A stretch of DNA of 7,993 nucleotides, taken from positions 1-7,993 of the forward strand of contig NBLS01000076.1 of NCBI GenBank assembly GCA_002084385.1. The letters are read 5' to 3'. Numbering within the stretch: the stretch's first letter is position 1; each line of letters opens with the position of its first letter. Shown here piece after piece: positions 5,846 to 7,993 of this stretch. The DNA comes from Desulfobacteraceae bacterium 4572_19 (GTDB lineage Bacteria; Desulfobacterota; Desulfobacteria; Desulfobacterales; NBLS01). The notes below the pieces were generated by a model. That model was not told the DNA's origin. It did no database searches and saw only the letters and a program-made list of their open reading frames with translations. The position numbers and the translations under genes were made by a program.

Positions 5846-5908
5846 ATAGTACGGCACAACAAAAAATGAAAGTCTTTGCAATATAGCTTTTTATGGACTT
5901 TCATGTAA
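5846..5908 (+). repeat. Family-A hairpin repeat between htpG and Fur-FeoA
   Basis: The lead-in ATAGTACGGCACAAC, A tract and hairpin ATGAAAGTC ... GACTTTCAT (5866-5904, 39 nt) match the copies at 25-226 and 2630-2694. This copy points with its A tract away from htpG, so htpG transcripts read it in the terminator-like sense. Confidence 0.8.
5861..5904 (-). terminator. Probable htpG terminator formed by the family-A hairpin
   Basis: On the - strand, 12 nt after the htpG stop codon, ATGAAAGTC pairs with GACTTTCAT over 9 bp with a long loop, followed by TTTTT then GTTG. The stem is AT-rich and the loop is long, so termination may be partial. The repeat seems to serve as the gene's 3' end. Confidence 0.5.
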
Positions 5909-5916
5909 AAGTACTT

Positions 5917-7713
5917 CTATAAAGATTTTTCCATCATATCGCCTATAGTTTTGCTAAATTTTGAAGGGTTATCTAATTTGCCACCTTCGCTGATTACAGC
6001 AAGATCAAAAAGAAGATCGCTATAGTCTTTAAGTACAGGATTATTTGTATCTGTTTCAAAAGTATTTTTTATTTTTGCCATAAGAGGGCTATCCATATTA
6101 AGTTCCAAAATACGTTTTTGATCCGGCATTGCCTGGCCCGATGCTTTCATGATTTTTTCCATGTAAGCACTCATTCCAAACATATCACCTGCAAGACACG
6201 ATACTGAATCTTTTAAATGTGTGGAAGGTTTCACTTCTTTTATTTTTGTATCAAGCTTTGTTTTAATAAATTCAAAAAGAGCTGAATATTCGGTTTTTTT
6301 CTTTTCATCGACCTTATCAAGTTCAAGATCTCCCTTTTCAGCACTCTTTAATTTTTTACCTTCATATTCAGGTAAAGACTGGACAACCCACTCATCGACA
6401 GGATCTGTCATAAGAAGAACTTCAAAATCTTTATCTTTTAATTTCTCAAGATGCGGACTGTTAAAAATAGTATTTAGATTTTCACCTGTAATATAATAAA
6501 TTTCCTCTTGCCCTTCCTTCATATTTTCCAAGTACTCTTTCAGGGAAATAAGTTTCCCATCAGACTTTGTTGTTTTAAATCGAAGCAAATTGGCAATTTT
6601 ATCCTTATTTTCAAAATCAGTGGGCATACCCGCTTTTAATGCCTGTCCGAATTCTTCATAAAAAGTCGTGTATTTTTCTTTATCCATTTTAGAAAGCAGA
6701 TCAAAAACTTTTTTTACAAGATTTTTCTTAATATTTCTAACAAGCCTGTCCTGCTGTAAAATTTCCCTGCTTACATTTAAATTAAGATCAGGAGCGTCCA
6801 CAACACCTTGGATAAAGCCAAGATAATCAGGCATTAATTCTTTACAGTCATCCATAATAAAAACACGCTTGCAGTAAAGGTGCATGCCATTTTTGCGATC
6901 CTGCTGAAACATATCAAAGGGAGCTTTGGAAGGGATAAATAAAAGAGCATCATACTCGGTGGTTCCCTCAAATTTAATGTGAATACGATCAAGGGGAGCA
7001 TCCCAGTTATGACTTAAATGTTTATAAAACTCTTCATACTCTTTATCTGTCACATCTTTTTTATTCTCAGCCCAGATGGCCTTCATGGAATTTAGTGTTT
7101 CATCTTCTTTTATCTTCCTTGTGGTCTCCCCGATGGCTTTCCCATCTTTATCTTTTATAATCTCTTCATCAGGAATTGGCTCATCTTTTTCAACATTCAT
7201 TACAATGGGATAAGATACAAAATCAGAATGTTTCTTAATAATATTACGAATTACATACTCATCTGTAAAATCTTGCTCATCCTTTTCTAAATCTTTTAAC
7301 TCAAGAATTATTGTTGTTCCCCTGGACTCTTTTTCAATCTCTTCAATGGAATAAGAACCTGTTCCGTCCGATTCCCACTTAACGGCTTTCTCTTCGCCTG
7401 CACCTTTTGTAATTAACGTAACTTTTTTAGCAACAATAAATGCACTGTAAAAACCAACTCCAAACTGCCCGATTAATTCTGTAATAGTTTTAGCATCTTT
7501 ATCTGGTGTAATTCTAATAAAAAGATCCGTATCACTGCCAAGAAGTTCAGGATTGGTTTGGGCACGAAAACGAACCTTATCCAGAGCATCTGACGCATTG
7601 GAAACAAGCTCTCTTAGAAAAATTTCCCTGTTAGAATAGAGGGAGTTAATAATAAGATGCATCAACTGTTGTACTTCTGTCTTAAATTGAAAAGTTTCTT
7701 TTTGGGTACTCAT
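5917..7713 (-). CDS. htpG: HtpG (bacterial Hsp90 chaperone) with an internal deletion in the ATPase domain
   Basis: This 598-aa protein matches HtpG from end to end. The N-terminal GHKL domain has [11 protein letters not shown] (E35, N39 and D42 of the N box) and [11 protein letters not shown] (82-92). The middle domain has NVSREILQ with catalytic R316, and the C-terminal part is the dimerization domain (about 500-598). However, DKDAKTIT (71-78) is followed at once by E-LIGQFG (79-84). In E. coli HtpG the same two segments are separated by about 40 residues carrying DNGVGM (the adenine-contacting Asp) and the GTIAKSGT start of the ATP lid. The frame is kept, so this is an in-frame loss of about 120 nt. 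Such a protein should bind ATP poorly or not at all. AAGGAG (7719-7724) supports the start. It may be a real variant or a sequencing/assembly artefact. Confidence 0.93.
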   Translation of the reverse strand: MSTQKETFQFKTEVQQLMHLIINSLYSNREIFLRELVSNASDALDKVRFRAQTNPELLGSDTDLFIRITPDKDAKTITELIGQFGVGFYSAFIVAKKVTLITKGAGEEKAVKWESDGTGSYSIEEIEKESRGTTIILELKDLEKDEQDFTDEYVIRNIIKKHSDFVSYPIVMNVEKDEPIPDEEIIKDKDGKAIGETTRKIKEDETLNSMKAIWAENKKDVTDKEYEEFYKHLSHNWDAPLDRIHIKFEGTTEYDALLFIPSKAPFDMFQQDRKNGMHLYCKRVFIMDDCKELMPDYLGFIQGVVDAPDLNLNVSREILQQDRLVRNIKKNLVKKVFDLLSKMDKEKYTTFYEEFGQALKAGMPTDFENKDKIANLLRFKTTKSDGKLISLKEYLENMKEGQEEIYYITGENLNTIFNSPHLEKLKDKDFEVLLMTDPVDEWVVQSLPEYEGKKLKSAEKGDLELDKVDEKKKTEYSALFEFIKTKLDTKIKEVKPSTHLKDSVSCLAGDMFGMSAYMEKIMKASGQAMPDQKRILELNMDSPLMAKIKNTFETDTNNPVLKDYSDLLFDLAVISEGGKLDNPSKFSKTIGDMMEKSL

Positions 7714-7779
7714 AAAATCTCCTTAACATAAGTTACTTAATTTTAAATGTTCATTAATAAAAATTATTATTTGCCTGAA

Positions 7780-7808
7780 TAAAATTACCGCATTTTTTAA
7801 ATTGTCAA
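7780..7808 (-). promoter_or_regulatory. htpG: Possible htpG promoter
   Basis: On the - strand a perfect -35 TTGACA (7808-7803) is followed after 17 nt by ATTTTA (7785-7780), or after 15 nt by TAATTT. The -35 is strong and the -10 is weak. No sigma-32-like CTTGAA/CCCCAT pair and no CIRCE inverted repeat was seen, so heat-shock control is not evident. Transcription would start about 60 nt before the ATG. Confidence 0.4.
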
Positions 7809-7966
7809 CCCCACTACATATCATTATTAATAATTCTTGCACTGTAAGTCGTCTGTGGTGTATAGACTGCCAAATAATTAATTTCATAAGACGTAGCATA
7901 TTGTAATGTTGTGATGAACATACGATTTAGGTGAAATTAAATATATGATAATTCATAGCAGTATTT

Positions 7967-7993
7967 TTATACGAATATAAGGCACTTGTGAAC
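7967..7993 (+). repeat. Partial family-B repeat running off the right window edge
   Basis: ATACGAATATAAGGCACTTG followed by TGAAC matches the right palindrome arm of B copy 2 (ATTCGAATATAAGGCACTTGTGAAA). The sequence left of about 7967 does not continue the match well, so this is either a truncated copy or one with a diverged left arm. The remaining 7809-7966 stretch upstream of htpG shows no gene. Confidence 0.65.

Noticed and set aside
7714..7993. Heat-shock control element (CIRCE or sigma-32 promoter) before htpG
   Set aside because: No TTAGCACTC-N9-GAGTGCTAA and no CTTGAA/CCCCAT pair could be found. Only a sigma-70-like -35 is visible.

Overview
The window is AT-rich and carries six protein-coding genes. 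One is on the + strand (NtrC-type regulator). Five are on the - strand, in transcription order: htpG, a Fur-FeoA fusion, a secreted SH3b protein, a PfkB/adenosine-kinase-like sugar kinase, and a membrane-anchored TPR protein. The protein styles suggest a Gram-negative anaerobe of the Desulfobacterota (Deltaproteobacteria, Desulfobacteraceae-like). This placement is inferred from general resemblance, not from a search.

Layout. Positions 1-240 hold the tail of one intergenic repeat (family B) and three tandem copies of another (family A), ending just before the ribosome binding site of the NtrC-type gene (246-1622). That gene and the TPR gene (2609-1923) converge on a strong hairpin terminator at 1884-1919. 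Going right on the - strand are the PfkB kinase (3920-2928), the SH3b protein (4640-4173), Fur-FeoA (5730-5041) and htpG (7713-5917). Most intergenic gaps contain copies of the same two repeat families. The genes look individually transcribed rather than forming a tight operon, and they share no obvious pathway.

Two gene-level oddities stand out. HtpG lacks about 40 residues in frame inside its ATPase domain, including the DNG(I/V)GM nucleotide-binding motif and the start of the ATP lid, while the rest of the protein is intact. The Fur-family regulator carries a C-terminal FeoA/SH3-like domain, giving one iron-sensor polypeptide with a DtxR-like layout.

The most distinctive non-coding content is the repeats. 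Family B is a 156-nt element made of a 108-nt imperfect palindrome plus a small 8-bp hairpin. It is bounded by inverted GTAAnCGTTCACAA-type ends, like a miniature inverted-repeat element. There are two full copies, one half copy and two copies cut by the window edges. Family A is a 40-nt hairpin (ATGAAAGTC ... GACTTTCAT) next to an A/T tract, with compensatory changes between copies. It lies just upstream of three coding regions, and in the reverse sense it makes a terminator-like structure just after htpG. No complete transposase, CRISPR array, tRNA or rRNA was seen.
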